Made by a program: the position numbers and the translations under genes. Shown one piece after another: positions 43,321 through 51,510 of a stretch of DNA of 64,000 nucleotides (position 1 is the stretch's first letter; the number at the start of each line of letters is the position of its first letter). Origin of the DNA: Haliscomenobacter sp. (lineage in GTDB: Bacteria > Bacteroidota > Bacteroidia > Chitinophagales > Saprospiraceae). The stretch spans positions 741,001-805,000 of the forward strand of contig JADJPL010000001.1 in the NCBI GenBank assembly GCA_016713275.1. The letters are read 5' to 3'. Under the pieces are notes generated by a model. That model searched no databases. It worked only from the letters and a program-made list of their open reading frames with translations, and was not told the DNA's origin.

Positions 43321-43362
43321 AAAACGGAAAGGGGTTGCGTGCGCAACCCCTTTCCGTTTTTC
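43321..43362. terminator. strong hairpin terminator between cysS and the S41 peptidase gene
   Basis: A perfect 19-bp inverted repeat (AAAACGGAAAGGGGTTGCG at 43321-43339 against 43342-43360) with a 2-base centre and T/A runs on both sides. It should act in both directions between the two convergent genes. Confidence 0.85.
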
Positions 43363-43363
43363 A

Positions 43364-43457
43364 GGGCTGTCTCAAAAGCCCAGTCTTTGCCTCAGGCATG
43401 AAAAAGGAAACTATTTTTTGGCAGCCAGGGGCAAGAAAGGGCTTTTGAGATAAGGCC
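43364..43457 (-). repeat. 92-bp-family palindromic element, copy 1
   Basis: The ends GGGCTGTCTCAAAAGCCC and (minus strand) GGCCTTATCTCAAAAGCCC are inverted. Read on the minus strand the interior matches the copies at 53622 and 54663: ...TTGCC, GGCTGCCAAAAAATA, TTTTTCATGCC, GAGGCAAAG... The element directly follows the cysS terminator, and its right end meets the TAG stop codon of the S41 peptidase gene. Confidence 0.8.
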
Positions 43458-45091
43458 TACTGTTTGGCAAGCACCTGCTTATACCTGGGGGGGTCTTTTA
43501 AAATCCGGATCGCTTCCGCGATTTCCTTGTCCCGGGCGAGCCCCATTCGAATGCGTCCGCTTTGATAGTAATACCGCCCGGCGATTTCCTTTTCGATCAG
43601 TTGGACGAGGAGGTCTTTATTTTTCCGGATGAGGTTCAACTGGGCTTCGGACAGGCTTTTTTCCAGGGCGTCGATGGGGGCATTCATCTCGTAGCCTTCT
43701 TTACCTGCATGTTCCCGAAGTTTTTCCAGGAGCTTTTCGGTTTCTGTCTGCAGGGTAATCTTTTCCCGGTTGAGGTAACCGATAAAGTCTTCGAAATCGG
43801 TAAACTGCAGGGACTCAACCGGCGGCATGGAGGCTTTTCCCGCGCAATATCCGGTGACGTAGTTGAGGATAATTCCCTGGTTGACCAAAGCCCGGACCAC
43901 GGGGATGTTGTCGGCTTGTTCGACCCGGATATCGGGGCTTACCCCGCCGCCATCGAGCACGGGGCGTCCGTTTTTGGTTTTAAACTCGGCCCGGCGGTTG
44001 TCGGCAATGTCGACGGGTTCGCCATTCTGGTATTCTACGCTCTGGATACAGCGGCCGCTGGGGATATAGTATTTGGAGATCGTCAGTTTGAGGCGGGCGT
44101 TGTACCCGATGTCCACGGTATTTTGCACAAGGCCTTTGCCATAAGAACGCTGACCGATGAGTACTCCGCGGTCGTAATCCTGCATAACCCCGCTGACGAT
44201 TTCCGAAGCGGAAGCGGAGCCTTTGTCGATGATCACCGCCAGGGGAAGGTCGGTATCGAAGGCTTCGCCGCCCGTGCGGTAGCTTCGATCCATTTCCCGC
44301 TCCTTGCCTTTGGTGGTCACCACGATCTGATTGGCCGGGATGAATACGTTGCACACGTTCACCGCTTCGTTGAGCAGCCCGCCGCCATTGCCCCGTAGAT
44401 CCAGGATCGCTCCTTTCAGGTTTGGGTTTTTGAGGCGGAGGTCGCGCAAAGCGTTGGCCACGTTGCGCCCGGCGTTGGCGGTAAAGGTGGTCAGGGAAAC
44501 GTAAGCCACGTCTCCGTCGAGCAGGTCGGAGAAGGGTACGTTGGGGGCTTCGCGCTCGTCGCGCTGGAGCTTGACTTTGAGCTCCTTATTTTCCACCGGC
44601 CGCTGAAGGGTGAGCTCAACGGAAGAGCCCGCGTATCCCCGCAGGAGGTAGTCTACTTCCTCCGCGTTGCGCCCGGCGATGGCACGGCCATCGATCGCGG
44701 TGATCTGGTCGCCCGGCTGAACGCCGGATTTATCCGCGGCCATATCTTGAAACACCTCTGTCACTGTCACCGTTTTCCCAACCATGCGGAAGCTCAACCC
44801 AACGCCGCTGGAACTCCCCTCCTGAATGATCCGGTACCGTTCGATATCGGATTCGGCGATATAGTTGGTAAAGGGATCGAGCGAGCCAACCATTGCCTCC
44901 AGCCCGGTGCGCATGAGCACCCCCGGGTCGAGCTCGTCGACGTACCCATTGTTGAGTTGCCGGTACAGGTTGGCAAAAATTTCCAGGTTTTTACTGATCT
45001 CAAACTCCCGGTTGGTGGGCATCGGTACAAAAGCCAGCCCGAGCAAGCCGCCGGCCAGAATGGCCAAGGTTATCTTCCGCATGCGGTTCAT
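43457..45091 (-). CDS. S41 family C-terminal processing peptidase
   Basis: A 544-residue periplasmic protease with an N-terminal signal/anchor (ITLAILAGGLLGLAFVP). A PDZ domain is at about 85-175 (GVGLSFRMVGKTVTVTEVF, GVQPGDQITAIDGRAIAG). The catalytic Ser is in IDKGSASASEIVSGVMQD and the Lys in GQRSYGKGLVQNTV. A C-terminal helical region of about 150 residues is typical of Bacteroidota Ctp proteins. It trims the C-termini of secreted or envelope proteins. Its TAG stop codon sits at the edge of the palindromic element at 43364. Confidence 0.92.
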   Translation of the reverse strand: MNRMRKITLAILAGGLLGLAFVPMPTNREFEISKNLEIFANLYRQLNNGYVDELDPGVLMRTGLEAMVGSLDPFTNYIAESDIERYRIIQEGSSSGVGLSFRMVGKTVTVTEVFQDMAADKSGVQPGDQITAIDGRAIAGRNAEEVDYLLRGYAGSSVELTLQRPVENKELKVKLQRDEREAPNVPFSDLLDGDVAYVSLTTFTANAGRNVANALRDLRLKNPNLKGAILDLRGNGGGLLNEAVNVCNVFIPANQIVVTTKGKEREMDRSYRTGGEAFDTDLPLAVIIDKGSASASEIVSGVMQDYDRGVLIGQRSYGKGLVQNTVDIGYNARLKLTISKYYIPSGRCIQSVEYQNGEPVDIADNRRAEFKTKNGRPVLDGGGVSPDIRVEQADNIPVVRALVNQGIILNYVTGYCAGKASMPPVESLQFTDFEDFIGYLNREKITLQTETEKLLEKLREHAGKEGYEMNAPIDALEKSLSEAQLNLIRKNKDLLVQLIEKEIAGRYYYQSGRIRMGLARDKEIAEAIRILKDPPRYKQVLAKQ

Positions 45092-45151
45092 GTCTTTTTT
45101 TTAGAGAACAAATATGGAATAATAACGCCAGAATTTGGGAATGGGTTGTGT

Positions 45152-45207
45152 GGCGATGTGCGATGTACGATGTACGATTTACGAAGTACGAAGTACGATG
45201 CACGATG
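45152..45207 (+). repeat. heptamer array (TACGATG type)
   Basis: Eight consecutive 7-bp units: GGCGATG, TGCGATG, TACGATG, TACGATT, TACGAAG, TACGAAG, TACGATG, CACGATG. The period is exact but the units drift in sequence. It lies in the divergent spacer between the S41 peptidase gene and the small membrane protein gene. Confidence 0.8.
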
Positions 45208-45209
45208 TG

Positions 45210-45248
45210 CCTGTTGATCGTAGACTTCAGTCTACGATTTCGTTCAAT
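45210..45248 (+). repeat. palindromic repeat GATCGTAGACTTC..., copy 1
   Basis: A 39-bp unit with the internal palindrome CGTAGACTTCAGTCTACG followed by ATTTCGTTCAAT. A second near-identical copy begins about 125 bp downstream, near 45335. Confidence 0.8.
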
Positions 45249-45333
45249 CTTCAGATTGCGTGCTTCCTCGTTTCCAGTTGTTCCAATTGCCGGAATTCAC
45301 TTATCTTTGATAAGAATCACTAAAAACCATTTC

Positions 45334-45372
45334 CCTGTTGATCGTAGACTTCGGTCTACGGTTTCGTTCAAT
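45334..45372 (+). repeat. palindromic repeat GATCGTAGACTTC..., copy 2
   Basis: Second copy of the unit at 45210, with GTAGACTTCGGTCTACG as its palindrome and CGTTCAAT at its end; only about two substitutions distinguish the copies. It ends about 10 bp before the start codon of the next gene and may lie in its leader. Boundaries are good to about 1 bp. Confidence 0.75.
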
Positions 45373-45382
45373 TGACCAACCT

Positions 45383-45874
45383 ATGCCAACTGCAGCTGAC
45401 CCCAAATGGATTCTAAAGCTGATCCCCGGAGTGAAAAAATCCAAAACCCGGGTGATTGTCGGAATCGGTTTTCTGGTTTTGTATTTTGGATGGATTATGC
45501 TGCGGTTAACGGAGTCTTTTCCGATTAAATCCTATGAGTGGCTATTCTTAAGTACATTTTTTTTAAACGGGGTTGTGCATCTGACAGGAGGCTTGGGTAT
45601 TGGTCCGCCAGCGTTTTTGTCCGATATGTCCCTTCTTATCTCTTCGCAGGAGGTGCGTTTAAAAACAGGGCCCTTTAAACGGGTTCAGCGCTTTGCCTGG
45701 TCGGAGGTCCGCTCCCTGGAGTACCGGATGGGCAAACTGCACCTCACCCGCGCTACCGGCCAATCGGAAACCTTTGATTTAGCGATCTTCGGCTACAGCG
45801 ACCTCCAGGAGATCAAGAAAACCCTGAACCTCCTGGCCAAGGAAAAAGGAGTGGAAGCGCAGGGGTTGGAGTAA
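45383..45874 (+). CDS. hypothetical membrane protein with PH-like C-terminal domain
   Basis: A 163-residue protein from the ATG at 45383. The open frame extends upstream to a TTG inside the palindromic repeat, which is not a credible start. Two membrane helices are at about residues 24-45 and 55-80, and the last 80 residues have alternating strands and a final helix (LLISSQEVRLKTGPFKR, FAWSEVRSLEYRMGKLHLTR, LQEIKKTLNLLAKEKG), a pattern like small PH/YcxB-like domains. Function is unknown. It converges with the broken alpha/beta hydrolase. Confidence 0.6.
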   Translation: MPTAADPKWILKLIPGVKKSKTRVIVGIGFLVLYFGWIMLRLTESFPIKSYEWLFLSTFFLNGVVHLTGGLGIGPPAFLSDMSLLISSQEVRLKTGPFKRVQRFAWSEVRSLEYRMGKLHLTRATGQSETFDLAIFGYSDLQEIKKTLNLLAKEKGVEAQGLE

Positions 45875-45957
45875 TCCCCAGATCTGGCAGCAGGATGGGG
45901 TCAAAGCAGCAACGGAGTTTCGCCCCAGGATTGGAAGCTTAGCGGATATTGGGAACG

Positions 45958-45997
45958 TCCGATATTTTTTATTTTGTTTGAAAAAATATCGGATATT
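45958..45997. terminator. hairpin terminator between convergent genes
   Basis: A perfect 13-bp inverted repeat TCCGATATTTTTT (45958-45970) with AAAAAATATCGGA (45981-45993), loop of 10 bases, T run after it. Lies between the small membrane protein and the alpha/beta hydrolase. Confidence 0.65.
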
Positions 45998-46002
45998 TTT
46001 AT

Positions 46003-46765
46003 TTATCCGTTCAAAAACGCCTGCACCAACTCCAATAGCGCTGCAGGCGCTTCGGCATGGACCCAATGGCCCGCATCCGGGATGGTTTCCAGCCGGTAGT
46101 TGGGGAAAAACGTTCGGATGGCGGCCTGGTCTTCGTCGAGAATATATCTGGAGCGGCCCCCGCGAACGAACAGGGTTTCTCCCGTGAAATAACCTTTGGC
46201 GACAGGCGGGGCCAGGATCTCGTCGTAATATTCGCGTAAAACAGGCAGGTTCATTTTCCATTCAAAGTGGCCGTCTTTGTGGCGGGACAGGTTTTTGAGC
46301 AAAAACTGCACGACGCCGTCTTCCCGGATGTATTGCCGGAGGGTGTATTCGGCTTCTTGCCGGCTGGTAAGGGCGGGCAGGTCAACGGCAGAAAGGGCCT
46401 GGAAAATATCCTCGTGTCCGGATTCGTATGGTTTAGGGGCGATATCCACGACGACGAGTTTTTTCACCATGTCGGGGTATTCCAGCGCAAACTCCATCGC
46501 CGTTTTGCCACCCATGGAGTGTCCGAGCACATGGGCCATAAACCCAGTGCGCTTCCATGAATTGATGGAGATCTTCGGCCATGGCAGGGTAGTCCTGATG
46601 CGGCAGATGCGGGGAGCGCCCGTGGTTGCGCTGGTCGACGAGGTAGACGGTGAACTGCCTGGCAAGCTGTTTGCCCAGCGTTTGCCAGTTATCCAGCGTT
46701 CCGAACAGGCCGTGGAGGATAACCAGCGGAAACCCTTCCCCCATCACTTTGTAATTGAGATGCAT
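46003..46765 (-). pseudogene. alpha/beta hydrolase, frameshifted
   Basis: The gene starts at the ATG at 46765 (MHLNYKVMGEGFPLVILHG) and gives the oxyanion-strand pattern VILHGLFGTLDNWQTLGKQL and DQRNHGRSPH in one frame. The second frame continues HVLGHSMGGKTAMEFALEYP (nucleophile Ser in GHSMGG) through to VHAEAPAALLELVQAFLNG, with the Asp in FVRGGRSRYILDED and the His in IPDAGHWVHAE. The frame change falls near 46531-46540, where two bases seem missing or one extra. All catalytic residues are present, as in esterases of the YbfF type (DNA-unrelated acyl hydrolases). This may be a sequencing error rather than a dead gene. Confidence 0.8.
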
Positions 46766-46806
46766 ACGGTGCGAAATGTGGTGATCGCCAAAGTAACACA
46801 ACGCCC

Positions 46807-47517
46807 TCAGGAAAAGTTGGCATCCGGTAAAAGTCCCCGGAGCGGATTTTCCCCATTGCCTTCAAAGCCAACCGGCAGGAACCGCGCAAACAGCTCTTCG
46901 CTGTACCAGCCCAATTCCCTGGTTTTTTGGATCACCTCGCGGTGGAGGCGGCTCTGGTAGGCGTATTGCTTCATCGCTTCCGGGGAGCGCCAGATGCTGA
47001 AGGTGGCCTGCTGAATCAGCGGCAACTCTCCGATGCCGATCGCGAGCAGCAACCCTTCCTGATGCCGGCTGATCGAGGCGCTGACCGGGGGGACAAAGGT
47101 CCAGAATCGCCATAGGCGCTTCCACCGGATCCGGGCGCGGGTAATCACGGCAATGGGCTGACCTGCCTGCATGGAAGCGGTTGCTTCAAACGGCTGCCGG
47201 CCGTCCCAGGCGCCATGTGCCTGCATCGTTTCCAGAAAAAACGTTTGATAGGAATGGCAACGTCTGGCAAACTCCCGAAACAGAGGATGCGCATCAAAAA
47301 ACTGCCGGGCATCGCCGGCATCCGGCCAAACCCCCAACAGGCAATACGTGCCGAAATCGGGGAAGATACTAAACCCATTTCCGGCGCCGCTGCCCAGTAT
47401 TTTGAAAAAGGCCAGGCCGTTGACATGGGCCAACTGCTCCGGCGCGAGCCCCATTTGGCTAAATCCCCACCACCGGTTTTTCCAGCCGTTTAATCGAAAC
47501 ATTGTAAACGTTACCAT
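46807..47517 (-). CDS. CrtA-like (spheroidene monooxygenase family) protein
   Basis: A 236-residue protein, taking ATG 47517 (MVTFTMFRLNGWKNRWW) as start; an ATG at 47553 is in frame but adds 12 unlike residues. The family landmarks are GLAFFKILGSGAGNGFSIFP, AHGAWDGRQPFEA, IAVITRARIRWKRLWRFW, and QATFSIWRSPEAMKQYAY followed by a conserved WYSEELFARFLPVGFEG end. CrtA proteins hydroxylate or oxygenate carotenoids such as spheroidene in phototrophic proteobacteria, and homologues occur in Bacteroidota. No other carotenoid genes lie nearby, so the substrate is not known. Confidence 0.75.
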   Translation of the reverse strand: MVTFTMFRLNGWKNRWWGFSQMGLAPEQLAHVNGLAFFKILGSGAGNGFSIFPDFGTYCLLGVWPDAGDARQFFDAHPLFREFARRCHSYQTFFLETMQAHGAWDGRQPFEATASMQAGQPIAVITRARIRWKRLWRFWTFVPPVSASISRHQEGLLLAIGIGELPLIQQATFSIWRSPEAMKQYAYQSRLHREVIQKTRELGWYSEELFARFLPVGFEGNGENPLRGLLPDANFS

Positions 47518-47691
47518 CGTAAACCCTCCGTTGAGTAAACAACGCCCAAGCACGCAATAGGTTGTTAAAACTTTTAAGCGTAGCCAGCGGTTTTTTCTTG
47601 TATGTGAAAAAAAATAATCTGAACAATAGAAAGTTAATTATTCGTATTCTTGCTTAGCTCTTTGCTGCGCGATCCCGAAAACCCATAGATT

Positions 47692-49338
47692 ATGCGTGTC
47701 CTTTTACTATTCCTGTTCCTGACGCTGACCTTCTCTTTTTCCGCCTACGCCCAAGGGTCTATTGCCGAGCTGGAAAAACAATTACAGGCAGCCTCCTCTG
47801 CCGCTGAAAAGTTGGCGCTTACGTATCAGCTAAGCGATCTTAACCTTTCCCAAAATCCTAAGAAGGCGCTGGAACTTGGCCTTCAGGCCAACCGCATGGC
47901 TACCGATCAGGGGAACAAGTCGATGGCCGCCCGAACGGCGTTTCTGGTCGCACAAGCTTACGAATACCAGAAAGATACCCGCAATCAAGAGGTGTGGCTC
48001 AAGAATGCGCTCACCTATGCCAAACAAGCCGGCGACTCCGACCTTATCATCCGGAGCGTAGAAAAACGCAGTCAGATCGCCGTAAAGGACCGAAACTACC
48101 GCCGTGCTTACGAAATCAACCAGGAAGCTTTTGAGTATTTCAGCTCTAAAGGAACGAGCATCAGCGAACTGGAAAACCGCTACGCATTGCAAAAAGCTGG
48201 CCTGGAACGGGAAAAACGCCAACTGGAAAGCGAGCGGAATACCTTGCAGGAAGAGGTAGGCAGGCTGGGCCAGGAAAAAGAGCAACTCAGCACCGAAAAG
48301 ACCGATCTCGAAGTGCGTCAGGAAGTGCTCGTAAAAGAAAAGGATAAAGCGGTAGAGGAGGTTTCCAAAAAGGAAGAAGACCTGCAGGTAGTGTCCCGGG
48401 CCAAAGATCAGGCCGAAGCCATGGCCGCCTTCCGCCAGGAAGAAGTGGCTTTGCTCTCCCGCGACACGCTGGAAAAGCGCTACCTCATCGAAGAAACCCG
48501 CGCGGACCGGGCCGAAGAGCAGCTTAAAGTATCTGCGCGAAATTCCCTGATCCTGATCATCGCGATCCTTCTGGTTTCTTTTCTGGGGCTGGCGGTTTTG
48601 CTGTATAGCCGGTACCAATCCAAGAAACGCAATGCCCAGGAACTCAAGGTCAAAAACGAAGAGGTCGAAAAGGAAAAACAACGTTCGGAAAGCCTGCTGC
48701 TCAATATTCTCCCTAAATCAATCGCTGAAGAGTTAAAACGAAATGGCAAAGCCGGCGCCCGGTATTTTGGAGAAGTCAGCGTGTTGTTCACCGATTTTGT
48801 CAACTTCACCCGCATTGCGGAGCAACTAAGCCCGGAAGAACTCGTAGCAGAGCTGGATACCTGCTTTCAGGAGTTTGACCGTATTATCTCCAAATATCCC
48901 GATCTGGAAAAAATCAAAACGATCGGCGACGCCTATATGGTCGCTTCCGGACTGGGCGACCGGGAAACGCTTCCGATTTCGATTATTCAAGCTGCTCTGG
49001 AGATTCAGGATTTTCTTAGCCAGCACCGGGAGGAGCGGATCAGAGAAGGAAAGCCTTATTTTACGGCAAGATCTGGTATCCATACCGGACCGGTGGTCGC
49101 CGGCGTGGTGGGGATGAAAAAATTCGCCTACGACATCTGGGGCGATACCGTCAATATCGCCTCCCGAATTGAGTCTCAGTGCGAACCCGGTAAGGTTAAT
49201 ATTTCCGATTCCACCTTCCAGATCGTGCAATCGGTTTTCGATTGCGAATACCGGGGGAAAGTTCCCGCAAAAAATAAAGGCGAGATCGATATGTACTACG
49301 TGCTCGCGGAAAAAGAGAGGGAAGCGGTGGAGGCGTAA
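47692..49338 (+). CDS. membrane-bound class III adenylate/guanylate cyclase with periplasmic TPR and coiled coil
   Basis: A 548-residue protein. It has a signal peptide (LFLFLTLTFSFSAYAQ), TPR-like helices (about 25-150), a long coiled coil rich in Glu, Lys and Gln (about 155-275), a membrane helix (about 278-302, SLILIIAILLVSFLGLAVLL) and a second short coiled coil. The class III cyclase domain is at about 345-540. Metal and substrate residues are in VLFTDFVNFTRIAEQ, IKTIGDAYMVASGLGD and DIWGDTVNIASRIES. The helix RSESLLLNILPKSIAEELK precedes the catalytic domain as in other bacterial cyclases. It probably makes a cyclic nucleotide in response to periplasmic cues; the Crp/Fnr regulator at 54014 is a possible but unproven target. 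Confidence 0.9.
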   Translation: MRVLLLFLFLTLTFSFSAYAQGSIAELEKQLQAASSAAEKLALTYQLSDLNLSQNPKKALELGLQANRMATDQGNKSMAARTAFLVAQAYEYQKDTRNQEVWLKNALTYAKQAGDSDLIIRSVEKRSQIAVKDRNYRRAYEINQEAFEYFSSKGTSISELENRYALQKAGLEREKRQLESERNTLQEEVGRLGQEKEQLSTEKTDLEVRQEVLVKEKDKAVEEVSKKEEDLQVVSRAKDQAEAMAAFRQEEVALLSRDTLEKRYLIEETRADRAEEQLKVSARNSLILIIAILLVSFLGLAVLLYSRYQSKKRNAQELKVKNEEVEKEKQRSESLLLNILPKSIAEELKRNGKAGARYFGEVSVLFTDFVNFTRIAEQLSPEELVAELDTCFQEFDRIISKYPDLEKIKTIGDAYMVASGLGDRETLPISIIQAALEIQDFLSQHREERIREGKPYFTARSGIHTGPVVAGVVGMKKFAYDIWGDTVNIASRIESQCEPGKVNISDSTFQIVQSVFDCEYRGKVPAKNKGEIDMYYVLAEKEREAVEA

Positions 49339-49366
49339 GGCGTAAAGGCGCAAGGCTTAAGGTGAT
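49332..49366 (+). repeat. heptamer array (GGCGTAA type) running from the cyclase stop codon
   Basis: Units GGCGTAA, GGCGTAA, then AGGCGCAA, GGCTTAA and GGTGA. The first unit contains the TAA stop of the cyclase gene. A separate run of CCCCGT-type units follows at about 49378-49411. Confidence 0.7.
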
Positions 49367-49471
49367 TTTATTTTCTGCCCCCCGTCCCCGTCCCCGCCCC
49401 GTCCCCCGTCTAAACCATGCGCGCTCCCCGGTTGTTTTCCTAGCGCTTCAATCTTCAATGCCTTGTCGTTT

Positions 49472-51496
49472 ATGGAATTTAAACTCGTTTCGCATTACCG
49501 TCCCACCGGAGATCAGCCTTCGGCGATTAAACAATTGGTGTCCGGCATCCAAATGGGCGAACCTGCACAAGTATTGCTTGGAGTGACCGGCTCGGGAAAG
49601 ACGTTCACGATGGCCAACGTCATCGCGCAGGTGCAGCGGCCTACGCTGGTGCTCACCCACAACAAGACCCTGACCGCCCAGTTATACAGCGAATTTTGCG
49701 AGTTTTTTCCCGATAACGCGGTCGAATACTTTGTTTCTTACTACGACTACTACCAGCCCGAAGCCTATATTTCCGTTACAGACACCTTTATCGAAAAGGA
49801 TCTATCCATCAACGAGGAAGTGGATAAGCTCCGGCTCCGGGCGACGTCCTCCCTTCTTTCCGGCCGCAGGGATGTGATCATCGTCGCTTCTGTGAGTTGC
49901 ATTTACGGTATGGGCAACCCGGAAGATTACAAAACCGGAATTATCCGCATCCACAAAGGGCTGGTAATCTCCCGCAACAGCTTCTTGTACCGGCTCGTGG
50001 AGAGCCTGTATTCCCGCACCGAAACGGACTTTCGCCGGGCTACGTTCCGCGTCCGGGGAGACACCGTCGATATCAACCTTCCCTATGTAGATTTCGGCTA
50101 CCGCGTCACCTTTTTTGGAGATGAAATCGAAGAGATCGAGCAGATCGAAACCGAATCCGGAAAGCGGATTGCCCGCATGGAGTCTGCTGCGATCTTCCCT
50201 GCCAACTTGTATATCGCGCCCCGGGACCGGATTCATCAAATCATTCGCGACATCGAAGACGAACTCTACGACCACGAAAAATATTTCGAACACGAAGGCA
50301 AACTGCTGGAAGCCAAGCGTATACACGAACGCACCACCTTCGACCTGGAGATGATCAAAGAACTGGGCTATTGCAGCGGCGTGGAAAACTACTCCCGGTT
50401 TTTTGACGGGCGTACCGCCGGGACCCGTCCCTTCTGTTTGCTCGATTATTTCCCGGAAGACTTCCTCCTGATCGTCGATGAAAGCCATGTGACCATCCCA
50501 CAGGTAAGGGGCATGTATGGGGGCGACCGGGCAAGAAAGCTCAGTCTGGTCAATTTTGGCTTCCGGCTGCCTTCGGCTATGGACAACCGCCCGCTGAACT
50601 TTTCCGAATTTGAAGGACTGATCAACCAGGTCGTTTTCGTCAGCGCCACTCCCGGAACCTACGAACTCGAGCAAACGGACGGGATGTTTGTGGAACAGGT
50701 CATCCGGCCTACCGGCTTGCTAGACCCCCCGATCGAGGTGCGCCCCAGCCTCAACCAGATCGATGACCTGATGGAGGAAATAGACGAGCGCATCAAAAGC
50801 CAGGAGCGCGTGCTGGTAACCACCCTCACCAAGCGCATGGCCGAAGAACTGACCAAGTACCTGACCCGCATGTCCGTTAAGGTCCGCTATATCCATTCCG
50901 AAGTAGAGACCATGGAGCGGGTGGAGATCATTCGCGATCTGCGCTTGGGCGAGTTCGACGTGTTGGTGGGCGTGAACTTGCTCCGCGAAGGGCTCGACTT
51001 GCCGGAGGTATCGCTTGTCGCCATTCTGGATGCCGATAAAGAAGGGTTCCTGCGCAACGACCGTTCTTTGACCCAAACTGCGGGGCGCGCTGCCAGAAAC
51101 TCGAATGGCCTGGTCATTTTTTATGCGGACAAGATCACGGATTCGATGCGGAAAACGATGGAAGAAACCAACCGCCGCCGGTCCATCCAGATGGCCTACA
51201 ACGAAGAAAATGGGATTACTCCCCAGACCGTGTTCAAATCCCGGGAAGATATCCTCAACCAAAAATCGATTCTCGATATCCGGAGCAAACAGCCCCATGC
51301 CTACATCGAACCCGACCGCCCCGATCTGGCTGCGGACCCGATCATCAGCTACCTCTCCCGGGAACAGTTGGAAAAGCTGATGGCGGAAACAGAGCGCAAA
51401 ATGAAACAGGCAGCCAAAGACCTGGACTTCATTGCCGCTGCTCAGTTCCGGGACGATTTATTAGCCCTCCGGGAAAAGCTGAGGTTGGCTGTCTGA
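49472..51496 (+). CDS. uvrB: excinuclease ABC subunit UvrB
   Basis: A 674-residue helicase-like repair subunit starting at ATG 49472 (MEFKLVSHYRPTGDQPSAI), preferred over the ATG at 49463 because it matches the family start. Walker A is GVTGSGKTFTMANV. The damage-binding beta-hairpin region is YYDYYQPEAYISVTDTFIEK. Helicase motifs include LLIVDESHVTIPQ, FVSATPGTYE and TQTAGRAARNSNG, and the C-terminal UVR motif is KLMAETERKMKQAAKDLD. UvrB verifies lesions delivered by UvrA and recruits UvrC. Length is standard. It converges with the PL9-like lyase gene. Confidence 0.95.
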   Translation: MEFKLVSHYRPTGDQPSAIKQLVSGIQMGEPAQVLLGVTGSGKTFTMANVIAQVQRPTLVLTHNKTLTAQLYSEFCEFFPDNAVEYFVSYYDYYQPEAYISVTDTFIEKDLSINEEVDKLRLRATSSLLSGRRDVIIVASVSCIYGMGNPEDYKTGIIRIHKGLVISRNSFLYRLVESLYSRTETDFRRATFRVRGDTVDINLPYVDFGYRVTFFGDEIEEIEQIETESGKRIARMESAAIFPANLYIAPRDRIHQIIRDIEDELYDHEKYFEHEGKLLEAKRIHERTTFDLEMIKELGYCSGVENYSRFFDGRTAGTRPFCLLDYFPEDFLLIVDESHVTIPQVRGMYGGDRARKLSLVNFGFRLPSAMDNRPLNFSEFEGLINQVVFVSATPGTYELEQTDGMFVEQVIRPTGLLDPPIEVRPSLNQIDDLMEEIDERIKSQERVLVTTLTKRMAEELTKYLTRMSVKVRYIHSEVETMERVEIIRDLRLGEFDVLVGVNLLREGLDLPEVSLVAILDADKEGFLRNDRSLTQTAGRAARNSNGLVIFYADKITDSMRKTMEETNRRRSIQMAYNEENGITPQTVFKSREDILNQKSILDIRSKQPHAYIEPDRPDLAADPIISYLSREQLEKLMAETERKMKQAAKDLDFIAAAQFRDDLLALREKLRLAV

Positions 51497-51510
51497 CGCG
51501 CGGCACACGC

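Noticed and set aside
43364..43457. Element taken as an ordinary terminator
   Set aside because: A perfect terminator already lies just before it (43321-43362), and the element shares sequence with copies at two other loci, so it is a dispersed repeat.
45338..45382. TTG start upstream of the small membrane protein
   Set aside because: It lies in the palindromic repeat and the extra residues are encoded by that repeat; ATG 45383 is the natural start.
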